This document shows positions 47,651 to 57,788 of a stretch of 64,000 nt of DNA, in pieces. The first letter of the stretch is position 1; every line of letters starts with the position of its first letter. Source of the stretch: Methylophaga marina (lineage in GTDB: Bacteria; Pseudomonadota; Gammaproteobacteria; Nitrosococcales; Methylophagaceae); contig NZ_AP027741.1 of assembly GCF_030296755.1 (NCBI RefSeq), positions 2,295,475 through 2,359,474 of the forward strand, read 5' to 3'. The notes under the pieces were generated by a model that saw nothing but the letters and a program-made list of their open reading frames with translations, searched no databases and was not told the DNA's origin. A program made the position numbers and the translations under genes.

Positions 47651-49020
47651 CGACGTTTTCTCCGCCACCACAGAGTGAGTCCAACTGTAAGGAGAAGTAA
47701 TGGCACAGCAAATAAAAAGCCAAAACCGATAATCATCGATTTCGTGTTGGATAAGGTCAGTTGTGTACCAACACTGGTTTTTATTGGAATCGTGATAAGA
47801 CCATCGTCTTCTACTAACCAATTCAGAAGACCTAATCCCAAATCCAGATTGGCTGCGTTACCAATGTAGCTATTCGCGACAAAGTCGGCATCACCGATAA
47901 CGGCAATCCTTTGTGATTTATCGATATTGCTGTCCGTATCGCGGGTAATGAGCATACCGAGTGAAACGGGGCCGGCCACATCAGCACCTTTATCGAATGT
48001 TTGCTGACTGAAGTTTGCTTGTGTAATGGCAGAGGTTTCCACCCAGGCATTTGGCTGGCTGTTCAAAAGATTGAGATAGCGCCATGGGGTTTCTGAGTTA
48101 TCCTCAGCTATTTGGATGGCACTGGCTTCGGCCAGAATGGTGACACTTTTGGCGGCCTGACCGACAGGATGATTGGCATAGTCGGTAATCAGAACAAAGC
48201 GTGGGTCATCAATCCCCAGCATGCTGGAGTTAGGATCAAGTACCGTGCCTGGCACAAATTCAATGCCTAATTTTTCAGCCAAAGCTCCCAACGACTTAGT
48301 CTGAGTTGGGTCTGCTAACCAGAGTAGATTGCCACCTTTGTCTAAATAGTCGCGAACAATATTGATTTCACCAGGTAGCCATTCTTTTTCAGGGCTGGCA
48401 ATGACTAAAGCCGCACTGTTGTCCGGGATGTCTGGTGTATCCAATAAGTTTTGTGAACGGACTTTTATGCCTTGATTGCCTAGATTTTGTACCAGTGTAC
48501 TCAAGCCAAAGTCGCTTTTATCATACGGACTGCGTTCACCATGGCCTTCAACAAATATTAACCAGGGCTGTGATTGTCGGGAGACAGTGACCAAGGCATT
48601 GCTTAGTGATTGTTCGGACAGATCAAACACATGCTGTTTTTGTTCACCATGGCTGACTACCATTTCACCTTGCTGTTGGATATTAAATTGTCTGACGATG
48701 CCAGGTGAAAAACTTGGGTCCACAAACTGTATGGTTAACTTATCGCTATGCTGTTGATAGCGTTGTAATAATTCAACAATAGCAGCCCGGTATTCATAAT
48801 CAGGACTCACAAAAACCTGAATAGTAATATCGTCTTTTAGATTATCGAGGATCGCTAAACTGGTTTCAGATAGCGTATGTCTATGATTTTGTGTCCAGTC
48901 AAACTGCTTATTGGTGGCAATTGACAGCTGACTCAGTAAGACAACGGCAGTTATCAGCAAAGCATAAAATATAACTTGCTGAAAGCGAATGAGGAGTTGT
49001 GCGCGTTTGGTGATTTTCAT
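47647..49020 (-). CDS. GldG-like auxiliary protein of an ABC export system
   Basis: A 457-residue protein with an N-terminal helix (VIFYALLITAVVLLSQLSIA), the typical QFDWTQNHRHTLSETS motif, a periplasmic region with IFVEGHGERSPYDKSDFG and DYLDKGGNLLWLADPTQT, and a C-terminal helix followed by a basic tail (GFGFLFAVPLLLLTVGLTLWW). It matches the uncharacterised GldG/IFT52-like component found with ABC-2 permeases. It overlaps the permease gene by four bases. Confidence 0.86.
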   Translation of the reverse strand: MKITKRAQLLIRFQQVIFYALLITAVVLLSQLSIATNKQFDWTQNHRHTLSETSLAILDNLKDDITIQVFVSPDYEYRAAIVELLQRYQQHSDKLTIQFVDPSFSPGIVRQFNIQQQGEMVVSHGEQKQHVFDLSEQSLSNALVTVSRQSQPWLIFVEGHGERSPYDKSDFGLSTLVQNLGNQGIKVRSQNLLDTPDIPDNSAALVIASPEKEWLPGEINIVRDYLDKGGNLLWLADPTQTKSLGALAEKLGIEFVPGTVLDPNSSMLGIDDPRFVLITDYANHPVGQAAKSVTILAEASAIQIAEDNSETPWRYLNLLNSQPNAWVETSAITQANFSQQTFDKGADVAGPVSLGMLITRDTDSNIDKSQRIAVIGDADFVANSYIGNAANLDLGLGLLNWLVEDDGLITIPIKTSVGTQLTLSNTKSMIIGFGFLFAVPLLLLTVGLTLWWRRKRR

Positions 49021-49763
49021 TGGTCTAGACGTTCTCTATCCAGTCGACGAACCGTCAGTAATAGAAAAGCAAAAATAATGAGGGCGAAGTAGCTTATATC
49101 CTGGGTATTGATTTGTCCCTGCATCATGGGTTCAAAGTGTTTTAACAACGACAGCCAACTCAGTAATGAGAATTCAGTTGTGCTGTGACTGGCCCAATCT
49201 ATAATCCAAAACAAAAACAAAATGGCAAAGGTACTGATAGCAGCGATGGTAGGTTGTCTGGTTAAACTGGACATATAGATACCTACCGCGCTGAAGCTGG
49301 CGACTAACAAAATCAGACCAATAACACCTGCACTTAATTGATAAAAATCCAGAGTGGTACCAACGGCCAGGGAACAAATCATTAAAACGGTGAGTGATGC
49401 CATTATCAGGAAAAATGTCAGGGTACCGAAGAACTTACCAATAACGATATCAAACATGCTCAGCGGTGCAGATGAGAGTAAAGGAAGGGTCTCGTTTCTA
49501 CGTTCTTCAGCAAAACTGCGCATGGTCAACAAGGGACTAATCAGCAGGGCAATGATCGCAGCATTACTTAAGAGTGGCATGGCTACCAGTTCAGTGACCC
49601 CCGGCGCACCAGGAATAGCAGAAATGCGACTTTGGATACTGTTGAAATAATCCATATGCGTTAAAAACAGATAAGCCAGCAATAATTGACTCAATGCCAA
49701 GATTACCCAAGCCAGAGGTGATAAGAACAAGCGATGTAATTCATTACGGGCGATATTAAACAT
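49017..49763 (-). CDS. ABC-2 type permease, GldF-like
   Basis: A permease of about 248 residues with six hydrophobic segments. It starts IARNELHRLFLSPLAWVIL and includes FAEERRNETLPLLSSAPLS, a typical loop of ABC-2 gliding-type permeases. The ATG at 49763 is chosen; an upstream GTG at 49778 and ATG at 49769 are in frame and overlap the ATPase gene. The downstream partner overlaps by four bases. The substrate is unknown. Confidence 0.85.
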   Translation of the reverse strand: MFNIARNELHRLFLSPLAWVILALSQLLLAYLFLTHMDYFNSIQSRISAIPGAPGVTELVAMPLLSNAAIIALLISPLLTMRSFAEERRNETLPLLSSAPLSMFDIVIGKFFGTLTFFLIMASLTVLMICSLAVGTTLDFYQLSAGVIGLILLVASFSAVGIYMSSLTRQPTIAAISTFAILFLFWIIDWASHSTTEFSLLSWLSLLKHFEPMMQGQINTQDISYFALIIFAFLLLTVRRLDRERLDQ

Positions 49764-50697
49764 GGGCATCTTCTTCACGAATGATTTTCATAAAGACATC
49801 TTCTAAAGAATGCTGTTCGGGCATTAATGATGTGAGTGGCCAGTTATGTTCAACAGCCTCTCTTAACAGGGCCTGTGTTGGATCATGATCTGGCAGATAA
49901 GAGAGTTTAAAATGCTGTTCATCCATCTTTACGACATCATTCACACCATTGATAGCACTCAAAGAACCTATATCAACACTGTGAGAGAAACCAACTACAA
50001 TAGCGGTTGATTGCATTTGTTCGGTTAACTTTTGCAGACTGTCATTAAATAATAACTGGCCTTTAGAAATGATTTGCACTCTGTCACATAACATCTGCAC
50101 TTCGGGCAGAATATGAGTAGACAGAATGACACTATGTTCATTGGCAATATCACGAATAAGTTGACGAATCTCCCGAATCTGGATGGGGTCGAGCCCAGAG
50201 GTCGGTTCATCTAAGATCACTACGGCTGGCGAGTGGATAATAGCCTGTGCGATACCAACACGCTGCTGAAAGCCTTTGGATAAATTCGCAATTAATCGTT
50301 TGCTCACTTCTGTCAGACCACAGCGTTCTATCACTGTGTCGACTGCAGATTTTTGCTGTTTTTTAGCTATGCCATTCAGCCGGGCACAAAACTGTAAAAA
50401 CTCAGTGACGGTATGTTCTTTATAAAGTGGTGGCGTTTCAGGTAGGTAACCAATACAGGCTTTAGCCTGTTTAGGGTCATCCAGTAAATCAATACCATTG
50501 ATTATTATCTGACCATTATCTGGAGCGAGATTGCCGGTCAACATGCGCATTGTCGTACTTTTGCCAGCACCATTCGGGCCTAAAAATCCAAGGACTTCAC
50601 CTTGTTTAATATTAAAACTGACATTGTTCACGGCGGCAGTATCGCCGAAAAACCGAGATAGTTCTTTTGCTTCGAGTAAGAGTTTGGAATCAGTCAT
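49756..50697 (-). CDS. ABC transporter ATP-binding protein, GldA-like
   Basis: A 313-residue ATPase. Walker A is GFLGPNGAGKSTTMRML, the signature is NLSKGFQQRVGIAQAI, and Walker B is AVVILDEPTSGLDPIQI, followed by STHILPEVQ. A C-terminal 80-residue extension is typical of ABC-2 drug/gliding types. It is the first gene of a four-gene exporter unit (ATPase, permease, GldG-like, DUF4340). The broken EAL-HDOD gene lies just upstream, 5 bases away. Confidence 0.92.
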   Translation of the reverse strand: MTDSKLLLEAKELSRFFGDTAAVNNVSFNIKQGEVLGFLGPNGAGKSTTMRMLTGNLAPDNGQIIINGIDLLDDPKQAKACIGYLPETPPLYKEHTVTEFLQFCARLNGIAKKQQKSAVDTVIERCGLTEVSKRLIANLSKGFQQRVGIAQAIIHSPAVVILDEPTSGLDPIQIREIRQLIRDIANEHSVILSTHILPEVQMLCDRVQIISKGQLLFNDSLQKLTEQMQSTAIVVGFSHSVDIGSLSAINGVNDVVKMDEQHFKLSYLPDHDPTQALLREAVEHNWPLTSLMPEQHSLEDVFMKIIREEDAHV

Positions 50698-50702
50698 GAA
50701 TA

Positions 50703-51913
50703 CTAAATTGTATTAAGAGTCATAGTGGCCCACTCATTGGCTTCAATATAGGCATTGCTTAGCTTTTCCAATGAAGGCCCGTCTTCTGATGACTGAGACC
50801 AGCGGCCTTCACAGTAGTCGATAATGCAATTCAATAGTTGGCCTTTTATACCACCTCGACTAATTAGTGCAAGCTTTGATTCATTGCTTAGAGGGATCGA
50901 GTTAATAACCTCATTCATGGGCTTTGACAGCATCGTATCAATCGTTGAGAACAAGCCCAATAAAAAACCAGCCTCAGAATGACAGTCAAATTCAGGCGCT
51001 ATCTTTTCTGCCATCTTGGCTCTGACCAACGTCACCTGAATTAGTTCTGCTGGTCCAGGACTCATCTCGCTCATAACAATTATTGTTGTCCATGTTTTTA
51101 TCGCCTTTAGACCTAAAATAACAAGGCCTTCACGCAGCGAGTTTATTTGTCTGGGAAACCCAATAGCGGCTGAGTTAAGTAAACGTAGTAATTTTAGACT
51201 AAGGCCTGGGTCCTGGCGAATGATTGACTCGATCGTTTTAAATTCAATATCAGGATCTTGTAATTTGCTTAGCAGCTCCAGCAGTTTAAGCTTACTATCA
51301 GGAATAGGTTTATCTGAAATGATTTCTGGCCGACAGAAAAAGTAGCCTTGAAAATAATCGAATCCAAGTGCCATACATAGTTCAAATTCAGCTTTAGTCT
51401 CCACCTTCTCTGCCAGTAACTTAACCGGATATTCACGGAGTAGGGCAACATGTTGTCTTAACTCTGCTTCAGACAAGGCGAGAATATCCACTTTGATAAT
51501 GGTGGCTAACTCGATAAGTGGACGTAAAGACTCATGGAAAATAAAATCTGGTAACCAGCTAATGCCAGCTTTTTTACGGCATGGATTAACTCGTCGTCAA
51601 TATCAATATCTTCGAGGATTTCTAACACAACCCTTTCTCCACCAAATGGGATTGGGTCATCACTTAAAATGAAATTGCGGGTCAGATTAACAAATGCCAG
51701 ATGTGTGCCGATTACCCGTTCTATCCCAAGCTCGAGAAAGCTGTAATTGATTACCCGGGTAGTCGCAATATCGCCGGAATAGCGCCCAATATCAGCAGAT
51801 TGTTGGCTAGTGTTATTGCGAAATAATAATTCATAGGCATGAATATTATATTGACGATCAAAAATGGGTTGTCTGGCTAGAACGATGGAGGATAAATCAG
51901 CAACGTTGGTCAT
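50703..51913 (-). pseudogene. EAL-HDOD (YuxH/CdgJ-like) signalling protein, frame broken by a probable 13-base deletion
   Basis: Two frames form one gene of about 400 codons. The first (51913 down to 51506) is the N-terminal half of a degenerate EAL domain: VLARQPIFDRQYNIHAYELLF and RVVLEILEDIDIDDEL, ending after AGYQI. The second (through 50703) resumes with DFIFHESLRPLIELATIIKVD, then a complete HDOD domain with IIRQDPGLSLKLLRLLNSAA and LGLKAIKTW. Between them the conserved ALD of IALDDF is missing; restoring it needs about 13 bases, flanked by GATT on both sides. Such proteins bind partners rather than hydrolyse c-di-GMP. No other start is apparent for the HDOD part. Confidence 0.8.
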
Positions 51914-51963
51914 GAATTACAACTTAAAGAAATGAGTTGATATCATAGTGTTAATGCAAGCAT

Positions 51964-51990
51964 AAAAAAACCCGCTAGTGCGGGTTTTTC
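51964..51990 (-). terminator. Rho-independent terminator after rpmG
   Basis: The stem AACCCGC (51969-51975) pairs with GCGGGTT (51980-51986), with a TAGT loop. Flanking A and T runs extend the stem and give a U-run in either direction. It lies 23 bases after rpmG on the minus strand, and may also close the convergent side. Confidence 0.88.
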
Positions 51991-52012
51991 CAAAATAATA
52001 TTGTGGGCAATA

Positions 52013-52168
52013 TTATTTGATTTTAGCTTCTTTATACATAACGTGTTTGCGCACAACAGGATCAAACTTTTTGATCTCTAATTTTTCAGGCATGGTACGT
52101 TTGTTTTTATCTGTGGTGTAGTAGTGACCAGTACCAGCAGATGAGACTAATTTAATTTTATCGCGCAT
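52013..52168 (-). CDS. rpmG: 50S ribosomal protein L33
   Basis: A 51-residue basic protein, read directly from the minus strand: [20 protein letters not shown], then [20 protein letters not shown] and [11 protein letters not shown]. It is the cysteine-free form of L33, so it does not bind zinc. AGGAG precedes the ATG. It follows rpmB, the usual gammaproteobacterial pair, and is followed by a terminator. Confidence 0.97.
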   Translation of the reverse strand: MRDKIKLVSSAGTGHYYTTDKNKRTMPEKLEIKKFDPVVRKHVMYKEAKIK

Positions 52169-52179
52169 GTCTTACTCTC

Positions 52180-52415
52180 CTAAATTTTTCGCCACGGGCG
52201 CGAATGTCAGTAAGGACGGAATCAATCCCTCTCTTATCGATGATGCGCAGACCATGGTTGCTGACACGCAGCTTGACCCAGCGATTTTCAGACTCAACCC
52301 AAAAACGGTGTGAGTGAAGGTTGGGTAAGAAACGACGTTTTGTTTTGTTATGAGCGTGTGAAACATTGTTACCGCTCATAGGGCGCTTGCCCGTTACCTG
52401 ACATACTCTGGCCAT
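52180..52415 (-). CDS. rpmB: 50S ribosomal protein L28, C-terminal frame shifted
   Basis: The L28 sequence is clear: [38 protein letters not shown] and [12 protein letters not shown]. As written, the frame does not stop after GEK but runs on as FRRVRHAR to 52158, into rpmG. One more base in the A/T tract at 52182-52189 gives a stop at 52180-52182, a 78-residue protein (the E. coli length), and a clean AGGAG ribosome site for rpmG. I therefore list the repaired end. The extension would be seven residues if real. Confidence 0.9.
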
Positions 52416-52540
52416 TTTAAAACCTGCTCCTGATACACTTTTACCACAGGGCGCCGATTTTGGTCCCTGCCTGCATTTACAAAGCCGTACTTTATACCAT
52501 ACAAGACTATAGAAGTGTAGTGTAAATGTATTCGAATTTG

Positions 52541-53038
52541 CTACAGCCCCATACTGCTGAGTTTCTCGCTGAGCATCTCTTTTGAGACACTACCAATTTT
52601 GCGCATCACGACATCCCCTTCAGCGGAATATAAAAAATGCGTTGGAGTGACGCGTACATTACTAAATGCATTTGCCAGTTCACCTGTTTGATCCCAAGTG
52701 ATGGTGTAGGGAATTTGTTTTTCTATGCGCATCGCTAATAAATGCTCAGGCTTGTCATGAGCCAACGCCACACTGATAACTTCTAAACCTTTGGGCACAT
52801 ATTCTTTATAAATGGCTTTGAGTTCCGGAAGTTCTTGCACACAAGCAGGACAGTCTGTCGCCCAGAAAATGACTAATAAAGGTTTGCCCTTGTAGTCCTG
52901 AAGTGAGTGGGTGTTTCCGTCTAAATCAGTGAAGGTCTTGTCCGGAAGGCCTTGTTGTCCTTGCACTGAATTAAAAATAAGTGCCGCGATAATGCCAAGA
53001 ATAAGAATGCCAATGGCGGGTTTAATTATGTGTGTCAT
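52541..53038 (-). CDS. TlpA/ResA-like membrane-anchored thioredoxin
   Basis: A 165-residue protein with a single N-terminal anchor ([20 protein letters not shown]) and a TlpA-type thioredoxin domain. The redox motif lies in [15 protein letters not shown], and the cis-Pro loop in [15 protein letters not shown]. It should act in the periplasm, in cytochrome c maturation or thiol reduction. It starts 7 bases after the acetolactate synthase-like gene, so the two are co-transcribed; the functional link is unclear. Confidence 0.88.
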   Translation of the reverse strand: MTHIIKPAIGILILGIIAALIFNSVQGQQGLPDKTFTDLDGNTHSLQDYKGKPLLVIFWATDCPACVQELPELKAIYKEYVPKGLEVISVALAHDKPEHLLAMRIEKQIPYTITWDQTGELANAFSNVRVTPTHFLYSAEGDVVMRKIGSVSKEMLSEKLSSMGL

Positions 53039-53045
53039 CAGTTAT

Positions 53046-54677
53046 TTAAATCGTTAAAGTGAGTTGGCCTAATGCTTCTGTTAGTTTGAGGTTCTCTCGA
53101 TAATCAACCGGGCAATCAATAACAGTCACGGTATTTCTGTCTAAAGCTTCTTTTAGAATGGGCATTAATTGCTCCGTCTCCTCAACTCTGACACCAACTG
53201 CACCAAAAGATTGCGCGTACTGAACAAAATCCGGGTTGGTGAATTGTACATGACTGGTCCGACCAAATTGGTTTTGTTGTTTCCACTCAATCAGGCCGTA
53301 ACTGGCATCGTTCCATACCAGAATGACTATAGCGATATTCAGGCGCATCGCGGTTTCGATTTCTTGAGAGTTCATCAAAAATCCAGCATCCCCTGTCACG
53401 GCCACAACTTTACGTTGGGGATTGGCTAATTTAGCGGCGATAGCACCCGGTACGGCAATGCCCATACTGGCAAATCCGTTGGATATGATGCAGGTATTAG
53501 GGTATTCACAGCGGAACATCCGTGACATCCACATTTTATGAGCACCTACGTCGCAGATGACAATGTCTTGTAAATCCATGGCTGTGCGCAGATCCCAGAT
53601 GATTTTTTGTGGTTTCACTGGAAATTCCAGATCATCACGATGCATATTCATCTCAGTAATCAAACTGTCTCTCAATGTACGCATCGCCTTGCCCTGGTGT
53701 GGGGTAGTGATGGCGGCTACACGATTGAGGCTATGACGAATATTACCGACTACAGCCAAACTGATACTGTAGTGTCCATCCACTTCAGCATGAGTGGTAT
53801 CTATGTGAACAATAGTACGATCACGCGATGGGTGCCAAAGATATGGGTGGTACTCCACAATATCGTAACCAATACAGATAATGACATCGGCATTAGCGAA
53901 ACCACAGTTGGCGTAGTCATTCGATTGCAGGCCCACACTGCCCAAGGCCATTGGATGACGGAAGGGTACGACGCCTTTTGCCATAAAGGTATTGGCAATA
54001 GGGATGCCCAGCTTTTCTGAAAATTCAGCTAGTTCATCACAGGCATTGGCACGAATAACCCCATTGCCTGCCAAAATAATCGGGCTTTTAGCATTTGAAA
54101 TAACTTCTGCCGCACGTTCGATTTCTTCTGCTGCGGGTTCGGGAGCCGTTGCATTTTTGACACGTAACGGCACATCATCAATGTCCATTTCGGCAATATT
54201 TTCAGGAAACTCAATAAAGCAGGCCCCGGTTTTTTCTGTTTGAGCGACTTTAAACGCTTTACGAACCACTTCTGGAATAACTTCAGGGCTGACAATACGC
54301 GATGCGTATTTGGTTATTGGCCGAAACATCGCTTCCAAATCCAGCACTTGATGGGACTCTTTATGGAGTCGATGCGTAGACGCTTGTCCGGCAATAGCAA
54401 TGAGTGGGGCGTGATCCATATTGGCATCCGCGACACCCGTGATGAGATTCGTTGCGCCTGGCCCCAGGGTAGCAATACAAACACCGGCATTACCTGTAAG
54501 TCGACCATAAACATCGGCCATAAAAGCCGCCCCCTGTTCATGGCGAGTGGTAATAAATTGGATAGATGAATCCAGCAATGCATCCATGACATCCAGATTT
54601 TCTTCACCTGGGATACCAAATATATATTCCACGCCTTCATTTTCGAGCGCTTTGACAAATAGCTCTGCTGCCTTCAT
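53046..54677 (-). CDS. Acetolactate synthase large subunit-like TPP enzyme
   Basis: A 543-residue thiamine-diphosphate enzyme. The catalytic Glu lies in TRHEQGAAFMADVYGRLTG, followed by ATLGPGATNLITGVADA. The TPP-binding motif is GDAGFLMNSQEIETAMRL followed by WNDASYGLIEWKQ. This layout is the AlsS/IlvB group that joins two pyruvate molecules to acetolactate. No small regulatory subunit (ilvN/ilvH) lies beside it, so a stand-alone catabolic-type or unusual decarboxylase role is possible. Frame intact. Confidence 0.88.
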   Translation of the reverse strand: MKAAELFVKALENEGVEYIFGIPGEENLDVMDALLDSSIQFITTRHEQGAAFMADVYGRLTGNAGVCIATLGPGATNLITGVADANMDHAPLIAIAGQASTHRLHKESHQVLDLEAMFRPITKYASRIVSPEVIPEVVRKAFKVAQTEKTGACFIEFPENIAEMDIDDVPLRVKNATAPEPAAEEIERAAEVISNAKSPIILAGNGVIRANACDELAEFSEKLGIPIANTFMAKGVVPFRHPMALGSVGLQSNDYANCGFANADVIICIGYDIVEYHPYLWHPSRDRTIVHIDTTHAEVDGHYSISLAVVGNIRHSLNRVAAITTPHQGKAMRTLRDSLITEMNMHRDDLEFPVKPQKIIWDLRTAMDLQDIVICDVGAHKMWMSRMFRCEYPNTCIISNGFASMGIAVPGAIAAKLANPQRKVVAVTGDAGFLMNSQEIETAMRLNIAIVILVWNDASYGLIEWKQQNQFGRTSHVQFTNPDFVQYAQSFGAVGVRVEETEQLMPILKEALDRNTVTVIDCPVDYRENLKLTEALGQLTLTI

Positions 54678-54747
54678 CTGGCGGTTTCCTCATGCCCTGA
54701 TTGATGTGTGCTGCAAGAATACCAGATAAGTGTCATATCTGACCCAT

Positions 54748-54771
54748 AAAAAAGGGGCGGTGAGCCCCTTT
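54748..54771 (-). terminator. Rho-independent terminator after gatA
   Basis: The stem AAAGGGGC (54751-54758) pairs with GCCCCTTT (54764-54771). On the minus strand it is followed by a run of six T. It ends the gatC-gatA transcript 10 bases after the gatA stop and separates it from the acetolactate synthase gene. Confidence 0.9.
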
Positions 54772-54780
54772 AAAGTAGGA

Positions 54781-56235
54781 TTATTTGAACGCATCAGGAA
54801 TACGTTGATGCCAGTCTGTTTCTTGTTGATAACGATGACCGATATTTAATAATCTCGCTTCATCAAAGTAGTTACCAATAATTTGTAAACCGACAGGTAA
54901 GCCCTCAACGAAACCAGCTGGAATAGACATACCAGGCAAACCAGCCAGATTGGTATTGATGGTGTAAATATCTTCCAGATACATCGCAACCGGATCGTCT
55001 GTTTTCTCACCAAAACGGAAAGCAGGATTGGTGGCTGTTGGTCCCATAATCACATCGACTTCTTTAAATGCTTCCTGGAAGTCATTACTAATAAGACGAC
55101 GGCATTGCTGTGCTTTTAAGTAGTAAGCATCGTAGTAACCAGCCGATAAGGCATAAGTACCAATCATGATGCGACGTTTGACTTCTTCGCCAAAACCTTC
55201 GCCACGTGAACGGGTGTAGAGATCCATTAAGTCTTTCGGATCTTCAGCGCGGTGACCGAAACGTACGCCATCCATTCTTGATAAGTTAGACGAACATTCT
55301 GCTGGCGCTACGACATAGTATGTCGGCACAGCTAGACCCGTGTTGGGTAAGGTGATTTCCTTTAATGTCGCGCCCATTTTTTCATATGTCTTGATGGCCG
55401 CTTCTACCGTAGCGGCTACACGCGGATCGAGACCTTCACCAAAATATTCTTTTGGCAGGCCGATAGTTAAGCCTTCAAGTGAATCATTCAAACTCGCTGT
55501 GTAATCTGGCACATCACGATCGACACTCGTAGAGTCTTTCTCATCAAACCCTGACATCACGTTCATCAGCCAGGCAGCATCTTCAGCACTGTTGGCCATG
55601 GGGCCAGCTTGATCCAGGCTTGAAGCGAAAGCAATCATTCCGTAGCGAGAAATACGGCCATAAGTGGGTTTCAAACCGGTCAGATTACACAGAGAAGAAG
55701 GTTGACGAATCGAACCACCGGTATCCGTACCTGTAGCAACGGGCGCTAAACGTGCCGCCATGGCTGCTGCTGAACCACCTGATGAACCACCAGGTACGCG
55801 GTCGGTATCCCACGGATTTTTTACAGGGCCATACCAGCTGGTTTCATTCGACGAACCCATAGCAAATTCGTCCATATTGGTTTTACCCAATGTGACCATG
55901 CCGGCCTGGTCAATCTTTTCGACGACAGTGGCATCATACGGTGCAATAAACTTATCCAGCATCTTGGAAGCGCAACTGGTGCGAACACCTTTGGTGCAGA
56001 AAATATCTTTGTGGGCGAGTGGTATACCCGTCAACACGCCCGCTTTTTTCTCTGCCAATAGCTTGTCTGCCGCTTTGGCCTGTTCCAGTGCTCGCTCTTC
56101 GGTCACAGTGATGAAGGCATTTAAAGTGCCGTTGTGCTGATTAATGCGGTCAAGATAATGCTGAGTAAGTTCAACACTGCTTATTTCACTGTTGTGCAGG
56201 GCTGCCGATAATTCTGAAAGTGATTTGTTATGCAT
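54781..56235 (-). CDS. gatA: Glutamyl-tRNA(Gln)/aspartyl-tRNA(Asn) amidotransferase subunit A
   Basis: A 484-residue amidase-signature enzyme, full length. The Ser-cisSer-Lys triad is seen in [28 protein letters not shown] and [12 protein letters not shown]. It releases ammonia from glutamine for amidation of mischarged tRNA, working as a GatCAB complex. gatC precedes it by 18 bases. A terminator follows directly, so gatB is not in this operon, unlike the usual gatCAB order next to mreB in pseudomonads. Confidence 0.96.
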   Translation of the reverse strand: MHNKSLSELSAALHNSEISSVELTQHYLDRINQHNGTLNAFITVTEERALEQAKAADKLLAEKKAGVLTGIPLAHKDIFCTKGVRTSCASKMLDKFIAPYDATVVEKIDQAGMVTLGKTNMDEFAMGSSNETSWYGPVKNPWDTDRVPGGSSGGSAAAMAARLAPVATGTDTGGSIRQPSSLCNLTGLKPTYGRISRYGMIAFASSLDQAGPMANSAEDAAWLMNVMSGFDEKDSTSVDRDVPDYTASLNDSLEGLTIGLPKEYFGEGLDPRVAATVEAAIKTYEKMGATLKEITLPNTGLAVPTYYVVAPAECSSNLSRMDGVRFGHRAEDPKDLMDLYTRSRGEGFGEEVKRRIMIGTYALSAGYYDAYYLKAQQCRRLISNDFQEAFKEVDVIMGPTATNPAFRFGEKTDDPVAMYLEDIYTINTNLAGLPGMSIPAGFVEGLPVGLQIIGNYFDEARLLNIGHRYQQETDWHQRIPDAFK

Positions 56236-56253
56236 GTGTTTGCCTGTGTTGCT

Positions 56254-56541
56254 TTATTCGATAACTTTAGGAACCAGATAGACACCGGCTTCAGTTTTAG
56301 GTGCAATCGCCTGAAATGCATCACGCTGATTGACTTCGGTCACACTGTCGGGGCGTAAACGCTGATGTGCATCAAGGGGGTGAGCCATAGGAAGTATGTC
56401 GTTAGTGTCAGCTGCGCTTAATTGGTCAACTAAATTAAGAATATTATTCAAATCCCGTGCATAATGAGGAATATCATCTTCCTGTATCGACAGGCGTGCG
56501 AGGTGCGCGATTTTTTCTACATCGTGTTTATCTAAACTCAT
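56254..56541 (-). CDS. gatC: Glutamyl-tRNA(Gln) amidotransferase subunit C
   Basis: A 95-residue subunit that wraps around GatA. The N-terminal helix pair [18 protein letters not shown] and [17 protein letters not shown] are typical; the C-terminal part ends with a beta strand, [12 protein letters not shown] chose ATG 56541 over the in-frame start at 56553, matching the family N terminus MSL. It is transcribed away from mreB; the 121-base gap should hold both promoters. Confidence 0.93.
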   Translation of the reverse strand: MSLDKHDVEKIAHLARLSIQEDDIPHYARDLNNILNLVDQLSAADTNDILPMAHPLDAHQRLRPDSVTEVNQRDAFQAIAPKTEAGVYLVPKVIE

Positions 56542-56590
56542 CGACAGTTCCAAAGGTTAATTGCTTCAACAAAGCAGTAAGTTTAAATGA

Positions 56591-57709
<1,119 letters not shown>

Positions 57710-57731
57710 TGATTTTTAGTTAATAAGTCGT

Positions 57732-57770
57732 AAGACCTTTGCGAGTGTTTTGCATTTGCGAAGGTCTTTT
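57732..57770 (+). terminator. Probable terminator or attenuator between mreB and mreC
   Basis: The arms AAGACCTT (57732-57739) and AAGGTCTT (57761-57768) are perfectly complementary, with a 21-base loop that can pair further and a short T-run after. It lies 22 bases after mreB. Separation of mreB from mreCD by a weak terminator fits the higher amounts of MreB needed. Confidence 0.6.
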
Positions 57771-57788
57771 AGTTTTGGACGTTGAGTT

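Noticed and set aside
53607..54020. A 137-residue open frame on plus inside the acetolactate synthase-like gene
   Set aside because: It lies entirely opposite a conserved enzyme frame and has low-complexity composition without motifs.
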